The notes under the pieces were generated by a model. The model worked only from the letters and a program-made list of their open reading frames with translations, ran no database searches and was not told the origin of the DNA. DNA of 64,000 nt from Phoma sp. XZ068 (Eukaryota > Ascomycota > Dothideomycetes > Pleosporales > Didymellaceae). Below are positions 1 through 9,030 of the stretch, one piece after another. Positions within the stretch are counted from its first letter, which is position 1. Each line of letters opens with the position of its first letter. A program made the translations under genes and the position numbers. The DNA is taken from positions 496,001 to 560,000 of the forward strand of contig RBKR01000024.1 of assembly GCA_004835665.1 (NCBI GenBank). The letters are read 5' to 3'.

Positions 1-175
1 TCCTCCCCTCATCCTACGGCAGCCACGAAACATTCGGGAAAACAAATGAAACTCATGTATTAATAAACTGCGTACTCAGACGAACCAGCCGGCAGAAAGC
101 CATACAATACTCTACTGCTCGCTTACAGTAAAACGGTTCGGCAATCGCTCAGCAGGCTGGCTTATGTCGCCCAAT

Positions 176-1447
176 TTATCTAACGACCAAGCCCTCCAGG
201 CAGCGCCACGTGTCTTCCGCGCACTCAAGCAACGATTTCTGCGTTTGCCATTTTAGCTCTCTTTCTGCCCTGGTCGTGGTAGCCACGCAGTAACCCACAT
301 CTCCAGGTCGGCGCCCCACATACTCAACTGGTATGGAGCGACCAGACGCTCGCTGCATGCTGCTGATCACCTCTGCCACGGTCGAGCCCTTGCCAGTGCC
401 TAGATTGTACGCTCGGAAGGCATGCTGCCTGTCCGCAGCAGTTGCTAGAGCAGCAACATGACCGCGGGCCAAATCGACAACGTGGATGAAGTCTCGCACC
501 GCAGTGCCATCATGGCTGCCCTCCCAGTCTGAGCCAAATACCTGTAGTACAGCCCTCGAACCATTCAGCACCTCAGAGATGACTGGAAAGAGGTTCGTTG
601 GTTTATGCCGAGGCTTCTCTCCAAGTAGTCCCGTTGATTCGCAGCCCACAGGATTGAAGTAGCGCAACGCAGTAATCCGCCAGGACGGGTTCGCGTAGGC
701 TAAATCCGCAAGAATTGCCTCGGAAAAGAACTTTGTACGCCCATAGGGCGAAGTCAGACCTTTGACGCCGGAAACGAGCCGCGTTCTGCGTCCCTGTGCA
801 TCGAATTCCTCTTCGTCGTGATGGACAAGGTGGTCTTCGCGTAGTTGCTGGCCTTTATCCGCCTCAGAGCCGTATACCGTTGCAGAAGAGGAGAAGACGA
901 AATTGTGGATTCCAAACACTTCGAGCAAAACGAGGAGGTCGACGAGGCCACATACATTGTTCTGGTAGTAATCCAAGGGGTTGAAAATGGATTCCTCGAC
1001 GGATTTGTGTGCCGCAAAATGTATCACACTCGTGATATGCGACAGGCGATTGCTGTAAGGGTCATGCACTGCATACCTGCCGAGGACCGTACGCATGTGT
1101 GAACTGCGATAATCAAGTTTATGAAACTTGAGAGAAGGCATTTTCGTGCCAATCCTCGTGTGGTGCTCATTTGCAAGCTTGCGAACTTTCAGCAGCGCAG
1201 ATTCGTAAGCATTGCTAAGGTTGTCAATAATGAGTACGTTGTAGTTGGCCTTAAGGAGTTCGAGAGCCGTGTGCGAGCCAATGTACCCAAGCCCACCAAC
1301 AATCATAACATAATCGAGCGAGCTATTATTGCTGTCTTCCAGAAGCCTAGGTCGACCAGTCTCGATTTCCTCAAGACTTGACTGGCTTGTCGGAGAGCCA
1401 AGAGCAAGAGAATTCAAAGAAGAGCTCGAGCTGATTGTTCGATGCAT
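176..1447 (-). CDS. uge3: UDP-glucose/UDP-N-acetylglucosamine 4-epimerase, GalE family (uge3-like)
   Basis: A complete single-exon protein of 423 aa, of which about 45 N-terminal residues precede the fold. It is an extended short-chain dehydrogenase that interconverts UDP-glucose/galactose or their N-acetyl forms with bound NAD. Visible motifs are the Rossmann glycine motif GGLGYIG (about 51-57), FAAHKSV (144-150), the serine motif SSSATVYG (186-193) and the catalytic YGRTK (235-239). Length beyond the N-terminal extension matches GalE enzymes. It is the leftmost gene of a set with agd3-, sph3- and ega3-like genes, which in Aspergillus fumigatus make galactosaminogalactan. The Uge3 assignment rests on that context, because sequence alone only supports a GalE-type epimerase; an ordinary Leloir-pathway Gal10-type epimerase is the alternative. 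The stop is TAA (reverse complement of 176-178). I see no lesion. Confidence 0.92.
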   Translation of the reverse strand: MHRTISSSSSLNSLALGSPTSQSSLEEIETGRPRLLEDSNNSSLDYVMIVGGLGYIGSHTALELLKANYNVLIIDNLSNAYESALLKVRKLANEHHTRIGTKMPSLKFHKLDYRSSHMRTVLGRYAVHDPYSNRLSHITSVIHFAAHKSVEESIFNPLDYYQNNVCGLVDLLVLLEVFGIHNFVFSSSATVYGSEADKGQQLREDHLVHHDEEEFDAQGRRTRLVSGVKGLTSPYGRTKFFSEAILADLAYANPSWRITALRYFNPVGCESTGLLGEKPRHKPTNLFPVISEVLNGSRAVLQVFGSDWEGSHDGTAVRDFIHVVDLARGHVAALATAADRQHAFRAYNLGTGKGSTVAEVISSMQRASGRSIPVEYVGRRPGDVGYCVATTTRAERELKWQTQKSLLECAEDTWRCLEGLVVR

Positions 1448-2278
1448 GTTGTTTTTGACCGAGGATCGGCGAATTCAAATGTGTTGGAATGGAGGGGCCA
1501 CAACAGCTACCATTGGGAATCCAAGACATTCTTATCCACGATTCCAAAGAGCCTTCCTTGGTTCACAGCCGGTACAAGATAGGGGACTTGTTTTCTTGCT
1601 CGTGAGACACTAAGGTGTACGTAGCTTTGCGGGCCATTGTGGATCAGCCATGCCTTGCGGTGGAAGTGGAAAAGCAAAAATTGTTCACAAGTAACGCTCG
1701 TGAAAACCACGATCTGTCACGACGCCGGTGCTATGGCGATTGGCTGGACCTCAACAGAATGGTGCTATAGTTGGACCCAAAGACCACTCTCAACGATACA
1801 TGGGCCCCAATTCCAGCGGCACACGACTCGCCACAGGGAAGCGAATGATGTAGGGTAGAAGCTGACCTCCTCGGGCTATGATGGTGTTCTATGGAGCCAA
1901 TGGTCGAACCAGAATTGCTCAGACCACTATATACGCTTTTTGAAGTGAACTTTATACTTTGTTCGCTACCACTGAACAGGTGCATGAGCGGTCTCGAGCA
2001 AGAACGTTCGATCGGTTGTGCCGCTTGCATATATTGGAAAAGTCTTTGTGTTTCAGAATAGGCCACCGCAGGTTCACGCGATTACGAGATTAGACGAGCT
2101 AGTTCAGGCTGCTCAGCTTCCGGTCCTTCCACAGTGTGGTAAGCCAGGTGGACAGAAATAGTGAAGCCCGGCCACGTCGTTTGAACGACTGAACTCGACT
2201 TTGAATCACTTGTTGTTCGTCCTGCACTTTTGCTACCCCCAGAAAGCACTCTACAGTCACCGACGAATCAATCCCATA
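1448..2278. other. Intergenic, no gene recognised
   Basis: Only short unconvincing frames on both strands. It is the upstream region of the epimerase (read leftward) and of the small secreted protein relic (read rightward), so it probably holds a divergent promoter, but I see no clear motif. Confidence 0.4.
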
Positions 2279-2627
2279 ATGAAGTTGCATGGATTTATCA
2301 TCTTGGCAGCAATCACGTTGGCGTTCGCCCAACAGCCACGACGTGGTAAACACGAGCATGTGCCCAACCTGAGGAAGCCGTGCGACTGTCCGAAGCCGAA
2401 CTGCCCGGTATTCCTAAATGCAAAGAATGTAAGGCCTTTGCAGCAGGCGTCGAATGCGTATCATACTGATGGAGAGTCGTTAGCAATGCGAATGCCGGAA
2501 TGCAGCGGCGTTGGCGTGTTACACTAAAGCCAACGGTGGTTGTCCCAAACCGAAGTCAACGGTTAGTGGTGGATATTGTACATTTGCGCGAATACCTGCT
2601 GAACATCGCGATGCACAGAAATGCTGA
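2279..2627 (+). pseudogene. Broken small cysteine-rich secreted protein
   Basis: The ATG at 2279 starts an 18-residue signal-peptide-like segment (MKLHGFIILAAITLAFAQ) followed by a basic stretch and a Cys-Pro-rich segment (CDCPKPNCP). The cysteine pattern then continues in a second frame from about 2413 (PKCKECKAFAAGVEC, stop at 2467-2469) and in a third frame from about 2484 (ECRNAAALACYTKANGGC, then GGYC and a terminal KC before the TGA at 2625-2627). About a dozen Cys codons spread over three frames suggest one former small secreted protein with two frame breaks. No normal-length GT-AG intron restores the frame. Such proteins are often effectors or surface proteins in fungi, but no family is recognised. 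It lies between the epimerase and the deacetylase. Confidence 0.5.
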
Positions 2628-3455
2628 ACAAACATGCCGAAGCGCACAAAATGACGAGTAAGGTATAGCTTAGGGCAGCAATTTTATCCTGATAATTTAG
2701 AATCAAGTATGAGCCCAGCGTTTCCGAAGTGTACGCGTGAAAGCATTGGTCATTAAACGCACATGTATCTCTTGGCTGTCGGTGGCTCGAAGTATCGGAC
2801 ATTTGCGAGGAGTCCTCCGCTGCGCACCGGACTCCTCCATAATGCATGCTTGTAACAACAGTCTGCAGTTTTTCGCTTCACGCCAGACTCGGTACCTATC
2901 TTGTGGACGCAGGGCTCACGTGTCAGCAAGTTCGCTTAGACGCTCAACTCGGCTCAGTGCAGGCTTGGCGCCGTTGAGCTGTCTCTATAACTAGCGAGGT
3001 GAAGGAAACTATCATAATAAACTCTAGGATGTAGGATACGGTGCTTATTTGGGACCTGGAGAGGCGTTAGTGGGAGTCCGGACGTCAATATTGGCGTTCG
3101 CCAGGGGTCCTGAAGTGCGGAGAAACCCGTGGGGGAAGGCCTCGTCCCTTGCAGCCGAATCCGAAAACCGGATGATTCCATAGCGTACTCGACGCAACTC
3201 GGGTAGGACATACGCCACGTCAGAGTTGTCGCCGCTCCAGACCCACATGGCCTTCTACTTCTCGAAGTGGGCGGAATACTCCGATATCAGTGGGTGGCTG
3301 TATCGATTTCCAATGCGTCGCATATTCACGCCTTGGTAGTCACTCTTCGTCTCCAAGCATGGGTACCACTACCGAATTTAAGCGTTGACTGAGTTTAATT
3401 GCCTGCGTTCGGTGAACACTCGACGGATAATTGCCGCCACTCCGTGTCTAGAAGG
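2628..3455. other. Intergenic, no gene recognised
   Basis: Short frames only. This is the upstream region of the agd3-like gene; its right end leads into a TATA box at 3456. Confidence 0.4.
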
Positions 3456-3463
3456 ATATATAT
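3456..3463 (+). promoter_or_regulatory. TATA box of the agd3-like gene
   Basis: An ATATATAT run about 85 nt upstream of the ATG at 3544, followed by a pyrimidine-rich stretch. Spacing suits a core promoter with a short 5' leader. Confidence 0.5.
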
Positions 3464-3543
3464 CACGCACTTACTGAGCTCTGCTCCTTCTCATCCACAC
3501 TACTGTGTCTGAGTGTCCTCATTGACCCTCTAATCACAGAATT

Positions 3544-5941
3544 ATGGCTGCTGTCAACTCTCTCCGTTTTCGAGTACGCTGCTCTGCGCTCCTATTGATA
3601 GCATGGATGGTGATGGTGGCGAATGCGCTCAGCATGTCCAGCACTATACTGGTCTTCGCTAGAGACACGGCATCAAGCTATTCGGCAACATCTGGGTTCA
3701 ATGGCTATGGTATACCTTACGAACTCGTCCTTGTCCCTCAATCTGGCGTCACTCTGCCTGTTCTCAACTCCTCTTCGACCCAAGGCAATTATGGGGGCTT
3801 TGTGGTGCTCAGCGAGGTCTCTTATGATTATAGTGGCAGCTGGAGGAGCGCCTTGACGCCTGCACAATGGCAGCAACTCTACGACTATCAGAGCACCTTT
3901 GGTGCGCGCATGGTTCGACTCGATGTATACCCAGGACCACATTTTGGTAAGAGCCCAGTGGCTTTGATGCTCGAGACGTATCTAGAATTGAGCGTCGATC
4001 GACTAACACATGGGTCAGGCACAGTCACAGCAATAGATGGGGCGGGCTGTTGTGACGCTGGTGTCGAGCAGCTTGTGAGCATCAGCGATGGTTCAAACTT
4101 CCCTACAGCTAATCTAAAGGTGTAAGTTTGAGATGGCCAAGCCCTGTTCTCATTGGTCGAAACTAACGCAATAACGACAGTGGGGCGACCATTAGCACAC
4201 AGGGCTTATGGCATTACCCGGCACAGATCATGAATTCCAGCATGGCTACTGAAGTTGCTCAATTTGCTCCAGGAGGACTATTCACGACAAAAACAACTGC
4301 GGCAGTCATCAACAGGTTCGGTCGGCGACAGCAGATGGTGTGGTTCATTGGCTGGGCTACTGACTGGGCGCCAACATCAAACTTCCTTCAACATTCTTAC
4401 ATCCATTGGCTTACTCGTGGTCTTTGTAAGTCGAAGCACAGAAAACATTGATTTCATGTCAATTATGGCTAACCAGCTGCCTCAGTCGTCGGTCACCGTC
4501 GTCTCTATCTGAGCACTCAAGTTGACGATGTGCACCTTGAAACAGATCTCTATCAGCCGGCCGACACGACTTTTAGGGTTCGTCCTGGCGATCTTCAAGC
4601 TCATCTGTCATGGATGCGAGACATTAATTTGCGGATGCCGACTGGATCGAACTATTTCATCGAACTCGCCCACAATGGGAATGGTGACGTCGAGGCTGCC
4701 ATTAACGCCAACGACGATACCGGCACCAAACTCTGTACCCCTGACACTGCTGTTGAGTATGCAGAGCAAATTGATACCCCACTAGAGTTCCAGAAACCAC
4801 GCGGAACTGGCACGAATATCTGGCCCAATAGTCCGACGACATACAAGTGGAGTTTGACATGTGCAAAGCTCGATCCTCTTGCGTCATGGATCATAACTCC
4901 GAGCAATAGAGATGCGTTTGCCCATGTTTCCCACACATTCACCCATGCGGGTTTGAATAATGCCACGTACTCTGATGCCTTCAAAGAGATTTCTTTCAAT
5001 GTTGCTTGGGCGCAGCAGGTTCGCATATCGGCTGCACGACGCTTCTCCGGAAAGGGTCTCATCCCTCCGGCAATCACTGGAATGCACAACGGTGATGCGA
5101 TCTAAGCGTGGATGGACAACGGCATTACAAGTGTCGTTGGCGATAACGTGAGTTGACTAAAAGTATAATACCAAGCAAACATTTTAGTAACATATCCAGA
5201 CGCGCCCGGTTTTGATGAACCAACAGAACGAATTTTGGCCCCTGATCAGCAATGTCGCTTCGAACGGGTATGCAGGGTTGCAGATAATACCACGCTGGGC
5301 TACCACAATCTACTACAACTGCGATCTGCCAAATTGTACAACACAAGAGTGGATCAACACGTCAGGGGGAAGTGGAGACTTCAACGCTCTCCTTACTAAC
5401 GCACGTATAACAAACACACGCCACCTGCTCGGGTTGCATCCAGACCCCTTTATGTTCCATCAGGCAAACTTGCGCCAATTGGATGTTCCGAGCTTTACTG
5501 TGGGACCCAGATCCGGGAACCTGTCATTACTGATGATATGGGTGGAGTCGGTCGTTCAGGAGATGACGCGCCTCACGAGCTGGCCTATCCTCACACTTAA
5601 GCATGATGACATTGCGTAAGTCCATACGAACGAGAAATCACTGTCTAAACTGCTCTGACGAAGACCTAAGGGTGCTATTCGTGAATCGTATGGCTCGGGA
5701 TCGGTGCCGACCAAATTTGTCGTACACCCTCTCGAGTGATGCTAGCTCTATCGTCAAAGTCACGGTAGGTTCAAACAGCAACACCTGCAGTGTACTTGTG
5801 CCAGTAACCTTTCCCGGCTCGGCCACAACCTCCGCAAGTGGTACGACTCGTGATAAAGTTGGTAGTGATCCATTAACCATTTGGACGACGTTAAGCGGAT
5901 CTTCTGTTTCATTTCAACTTGGAACGCCAGTCGCTATCTAA
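3544..5941 (+). pseudogene. agd3: Agd3-type extracellular N-acetylgalactosaminoglycan deacetylase (CE18), one in-frame stop
   Basis: Five exons fit: 3544-4121, 4181-4425, 4486-5147, 5200-5615 and 5671-5941, with introns of 52-60 nt, GT-AG borders and CTAAC-like branch points. Together they give 723 sense codons plus one internal stop and stay in phase throughout. The product has a signal peptide (about 1-29), an N-terminal beta-sandwich-like region and a polysaccharide-deacetylase core with TQVDD (D288/D289) and HTFTH (H424/H428). In A. fumigatus this enzyme removes N-acetyl groups from secreted galactosaminogalactan so that it adheres. The only lesion I find is a TAA at 5103-5105 (codon 481, after GDAI and before AWMDNG), which removes the last third while leaving the metal-ligand motifs. 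CAA-to-TAA would be a C-to-T change. Sequencing error cannot be excluded. Confidence 0.88.
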
Positions 5942-6192
5942 AACACAATTTTCTGTTTCTTTCGTTCGGATACATTTGTAGTGTCATGTAGCTAGCGCTG
6001 TGTTGAACGTATCCTCGATTTGGTAGCCCTTTGGTTTCTAGCCTGCTACATAGGAAAAGCTGTGAAGCTTCTGCGTCCGTACTATCAATGACGATCAGAA
6101 GACCTGCCCACGTTCCATTGCCTGAACTTGATTATCTAATCCGTGAACCAAGTACTGTCAGAGCGTGGGATAACTGGGTTCATACAGCACAT

Positions 6193-7031
6193 CTACTCGT
6201 TTTCGATTGCTAAAGCTGCTACAAACTCCAGCCACATTGAAGAGAAATTTGTGTAATCAGAGTCAGCTGTAATTAAGGCCAAACGATAGCCTGCATGCCG
6301 CAAGGTCTCTACGTCCAGATGAAGTTGTTTTATCGACCCGATATAATCATGAATTAGAATGGAGGTCTTTGACCGTAAGGGGACCGGTATAGAGAAGATA
6401 GACTTCTGACGCATATAGTGATCATGGTTGTCCTCGCAAGCGTTGATTATATCCGCCTCGGCATAGAATGCGCTGTCAACAGGGACACCTGGATTTGTCC
6501 AGAGTATGATGTTCCCGTAGAATATTGTCTTAGCGTGATGCTTCAAGGCCCTGACATGCTCTAGGAACACGACACTGCTTGGTGCCTCGTCCAAGAAAAT
6601 CCCGTCCACGTGAATGTCGTAATTAGGATAGTAGGTCCAAGCTGCCCAGGTGGAGATGTCCGCGGTAACATGATCATACTCCCGCTCACCCCAGCTCATA
6701 TGAACATAGCCAAAGAGCGTAGTATTGGCCGCTTTCCTCAGGCGAGCAACTTCGGCAATATAATGTGCATCTGGTACAGGACTGCCTGGACCATTGTTCG
6801 GATTCAGAATTGTAGGTCAGGGTTCCTTGCAATCGCGACATGGAGTGGTTCCCAAGACCCTGGAGAAGGATAGATGTACAAAGGGACGGTGACTGTAGGC
6901 GTAGTGCCAGATGGCAGTCCAACTTCGTGTGTTTCCAGTGACAACATCTGCTTTACGTTGCTGTCGGACCGTTCCTGCAGACCTGAGATTCGTGGCAAGC
7001 GGGGAAAGCTTGTGATTGGAAATGGTGTCAA
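6193..7031 (-). pseudogene. sph3: Sph3/spherulin-4 family (GH135-like) galactosaminogalactan hydrolase, frameshifted
   Basis: Read leftward, one frame gives VPLYIYPSPGSWEPLHVAI (the spherulin-4 entry motif) and NPDLQF before a stop near 6803. A second frame then continues with TILNPNNGPGSP, DAHYIAEVARLRK, GYVHMSWGER, DGIFLDEAP (the acidic motif of the barrel) and ends at 6193. The two halves are collinear, and a short deletion of about 7 nt near 6805-6815 explains the shift. No intron borders fit there. The N-terminus upstream of the PLYIYP motif is unclear and lacks a convincing signal peptide or membrane anchor. In A. fumigatus Sph3 is required for GAG production and cleaves GAG. The gene is convergent with agd3, with about 250 nt between the two stops. 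Confidence 0.8.
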
Positions 7032-7562
7032 TAGAAGGTTGTGGCCTATCGAAAGGGAAACTCAGGCTATAGATGTGAGGAGTTGCTTTCATCGAGCTCG
7101 CCAATGCTACCAATGGTCAAGTGTGTGATATTCGTACTTCCTAAAATACCACTGTGTGTCATCTGATGCTACCACTTCCTCGCGAAATTACTGGAGTTCA
7201 GAAACGTTCCCCATCAGAAGCGTTCAAGCTGGGTCGTCTCATGGCAGCGTCCTTGCAGACCCGCATTCCTACCTTCTGATCCAGAGCCCAGGAGCTGAAA
7301 GCAGATTGGTGATGAGAAATGGCTACAGTAGCCCATTTCAGCTGCATGTAAGTGCAGACATCAATGGCTCCCTATTGCAGTAGCGTATTCCCTTTTTTTC
7401 CAAATACAGAGGGGTAAATTTTCAGCTTTGCGCAGTGCGATGATCATTCTACTCAATTATCTGCAAATCTTCCTTAGGTAGCGAGGCTAGCTTTCTACAG
7501 CCTAGACAAAGCCAAGGCGTAAGCAAGCAATTAGTTTGCAGGGCTTGTGTGCTTTGCTCTAC
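7032..7562. other. Intergenic between sph3-like relic and ega3-like gene
   Basis: No complete gene. The left part may hold a lost 5' end of the sph3-like gene; the rest is upstream sequence of the ega3-like gene. Confidence 0.35.
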
Positions 7563-7573
7563 CCATATATAAA
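7563..7573 (+). promoter_or_regulatory. TATA box, likely promoter of the ega3-like gene
   Basis: The sequence CCATATATAAAGG lies about 370 nt upstream of the ATG at 7939, directly before a repeat-rich pyrimidine leader. If used, it gives an unusually long 5' leader with several short upstream ATGs. Confidence 0.4.
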
Positions 7574-7601
7574 GGATTATAGATAGTTGGTTGTTCTTTC
7601 T

Positions 7602-7705
7602 GCTCGCTTACCTCCACCTGGTTCAGCTCGCTTACCTTACCTTGTATCTGGTTCGGTTCGCTTACCTTACCTGTTTCTGCTCGCTTACTCAGTTCAGCTC
7701 GTTAG
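7602..7705 (+). repeat. Imperfect tandem repeats G(C/T)TCGCTTAC in the ega3-like leader
   Basis: Four units begin at about 7602, 7626, 7656 and 7679, each opening with GCTCGCTTAC or GTTCGCTTAC followed by a variable CCTTACC/CTGGTTC tail. A short duplication (CGACTGCGATGCC) follows at 7712-7737. Confidence 0.6.
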
Positions 7706-7938
7706 TTCAGCCCGACTGCGATGCCCGACTGCGATGCCAGACCTGTCAAGCGCACAGCCACAGTGGTAGTGGAGCTCCTCCGGCGTCGAAGCGCTCACAT
7801 GAACGCAGGTCTTCGAGGTCTTCGTCGACTTTTCGTCTTCCCGCTAAGCTTGAGCGGACGGCACCGTCAAGTCAATTTATTTGGAGTCCTATCCCGCATC
7901 CCAAGGTCGGATCAAACTGTCGTTATTGACAACAAACT

Positions 7939-9030
7939 ATGAAGAGATCTGCATCATCTGGGGAGGAAGCCGCATCGTTGCTACGGAAACGTGCTTCACA
8001 TAGAAAGGTCTTGATACGAGTAGCCATCCCAATCGTGGTGCTAGGACTAGCGCTGGGCCTCGGCTTAGGCTTCACTATTGGACGACGCAGTCGCAATCTC
8101 GATGTTTCAGAGCAACCAGAGCCATCATACATATCGCCATCTCCGCGAATGCCAACCCTCCTTTGGACACCAAAAGTGAACGACACATGGCAGATCACCC
8201 TCTTGCAGCCACCGCTCTTGGCTGCTGACCTCGACTCAACCACACCAGATGTGGCTATTTTCGACGTGGACTTATTCGACATACCTGCAGATACGATCGA
8301 GGCACTACACAATCTCGGCAAGAAGGTCATCTGCTATTTCAGTGCAGGCAGCTTCGAAAACTGGCGGCCAGATGCAAGAAGCTTCCGAGCAGCCGACAAA
8401 GGGAAAGAGTTGGACGGCTGGTGTGGTGAGACATGGTTGAATATCAGCAGCGAGAGTGTGCAGAATATCATGAAAAGCAGAGTGGAGTTAGCCAGTGACA
8501 AGAGATGCGATGGTGTGGATCCTGATAACGTCGATGGTTATGTAAGCCTTTCAGAATTGATTGCCAACTTCCCACTGAGATGCGTGCAGGATAATGACAA
8601 CGGACTGGACTTAACTTCAGATGATTCGATAGCTCTTCTGAAGTTCCTTTCTTCGATTGCACGCCCTCTCAACCTGAGTCTAGGGCTTAAGAACGCGGAT
8701 CGAATTATCCCAGCTGTTCTGCCACTCGTAGACTTCTCCGTCAATGAGGAATGCGTGCAGAACGATGAGTGCGAGAAATTCCAGGGATTTATCGAGACTG
8801 GCAAACCAGTTCTTCATATCGAATATCCCAACAAAGATGCTGATTCCGACAGTGGCGTGGAGACAAAGCTTGTCAATGAGTTATGTGGAAAGGACGGAGA
8901 AACGAACATCAGCGAATTTAGTACAGTACTGAAAAGAAAGAACCTTGACGGTTGGGTAGAATATTGCAATTTGAAGGTTGCCACGACGCCGTTGAACGAA
9001 ATTGCTGCTCTAAAGGGTGGCACACTTTAG
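7939..9030 (+). CDS. ega3: Membrane-anchored GH114 endo-alpha-1,4-galactosaminidase (ega3-like)
   Basis: An intact single-exon protein of 363 aa. The N-terminus has a basic cytosolic segment, then one transmembrane helix (about 24-48, rich in Val/Leu/Gly) with an RRSR stop-transfer, giving a type II membrane anchor. The rest is a GH114 barrel: PDVAIFDVDLFD, KKVICYFSAGSFENWRPD, WCGETWLNI, CDGVDPDNVDGY (acidic pocket), LGLKNA and DFSVNEECVQNDEC (second acidic region). In A. fumigatus Ega3 cleaves galactosamine-rich GAG at the cell surface and protects the producer. It follows the sph3-like relic in the opposite direction. No stops or frameshifts are seen, so it outlived two pathway partners. 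A generic GH114 protein unrelated to GAG is the alternative, but the cluster context argues against that. Confidence 0.88.
   Translation: MKRSASSGEEAASLLRKRASHRKVLIRVAIPIVVLGLALGLGLGFTIGRRSRNLDVSEQPEPSYISPSPRMPTLLWTPKVNDTWQITLLQPPLLAADLDSTTPDVAIFDVDLFDIPADTIEALHNLGKKVICYFSAGSFENWRPDARSFRAADKGKELDGWCGETWLNISSESVQNIMKSRVELASDKRCDGVDPDNVDGYVSLSELIANFPLRCVQDNDNGLDLTSDDSIALLKFLSSIARPLNLSLGLKNADRIIPAVLPLVDFSVNEECVQNDECEKFQGFIETGKPVLHIEYPNKDADSDSGVETKLVNELCGKDGETNISEFSTVLKRKNLDGWVEYCNLKVATTPLNEIAALKGGTL

Noticed and set aside
5095..5115. Programmed stop-codon readthrough in agd3 and others
   Set aside because: The bases after the stops (GCG, GTG, CGA, GCT) lack the known CTA or CARYYA readthrough contexts.
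7587..7942. Plus-strand frames upstream of the ega3-like gene
   Set aside because: They arise from the CTTACC repeats; low-complexity translation with no start context or domain.
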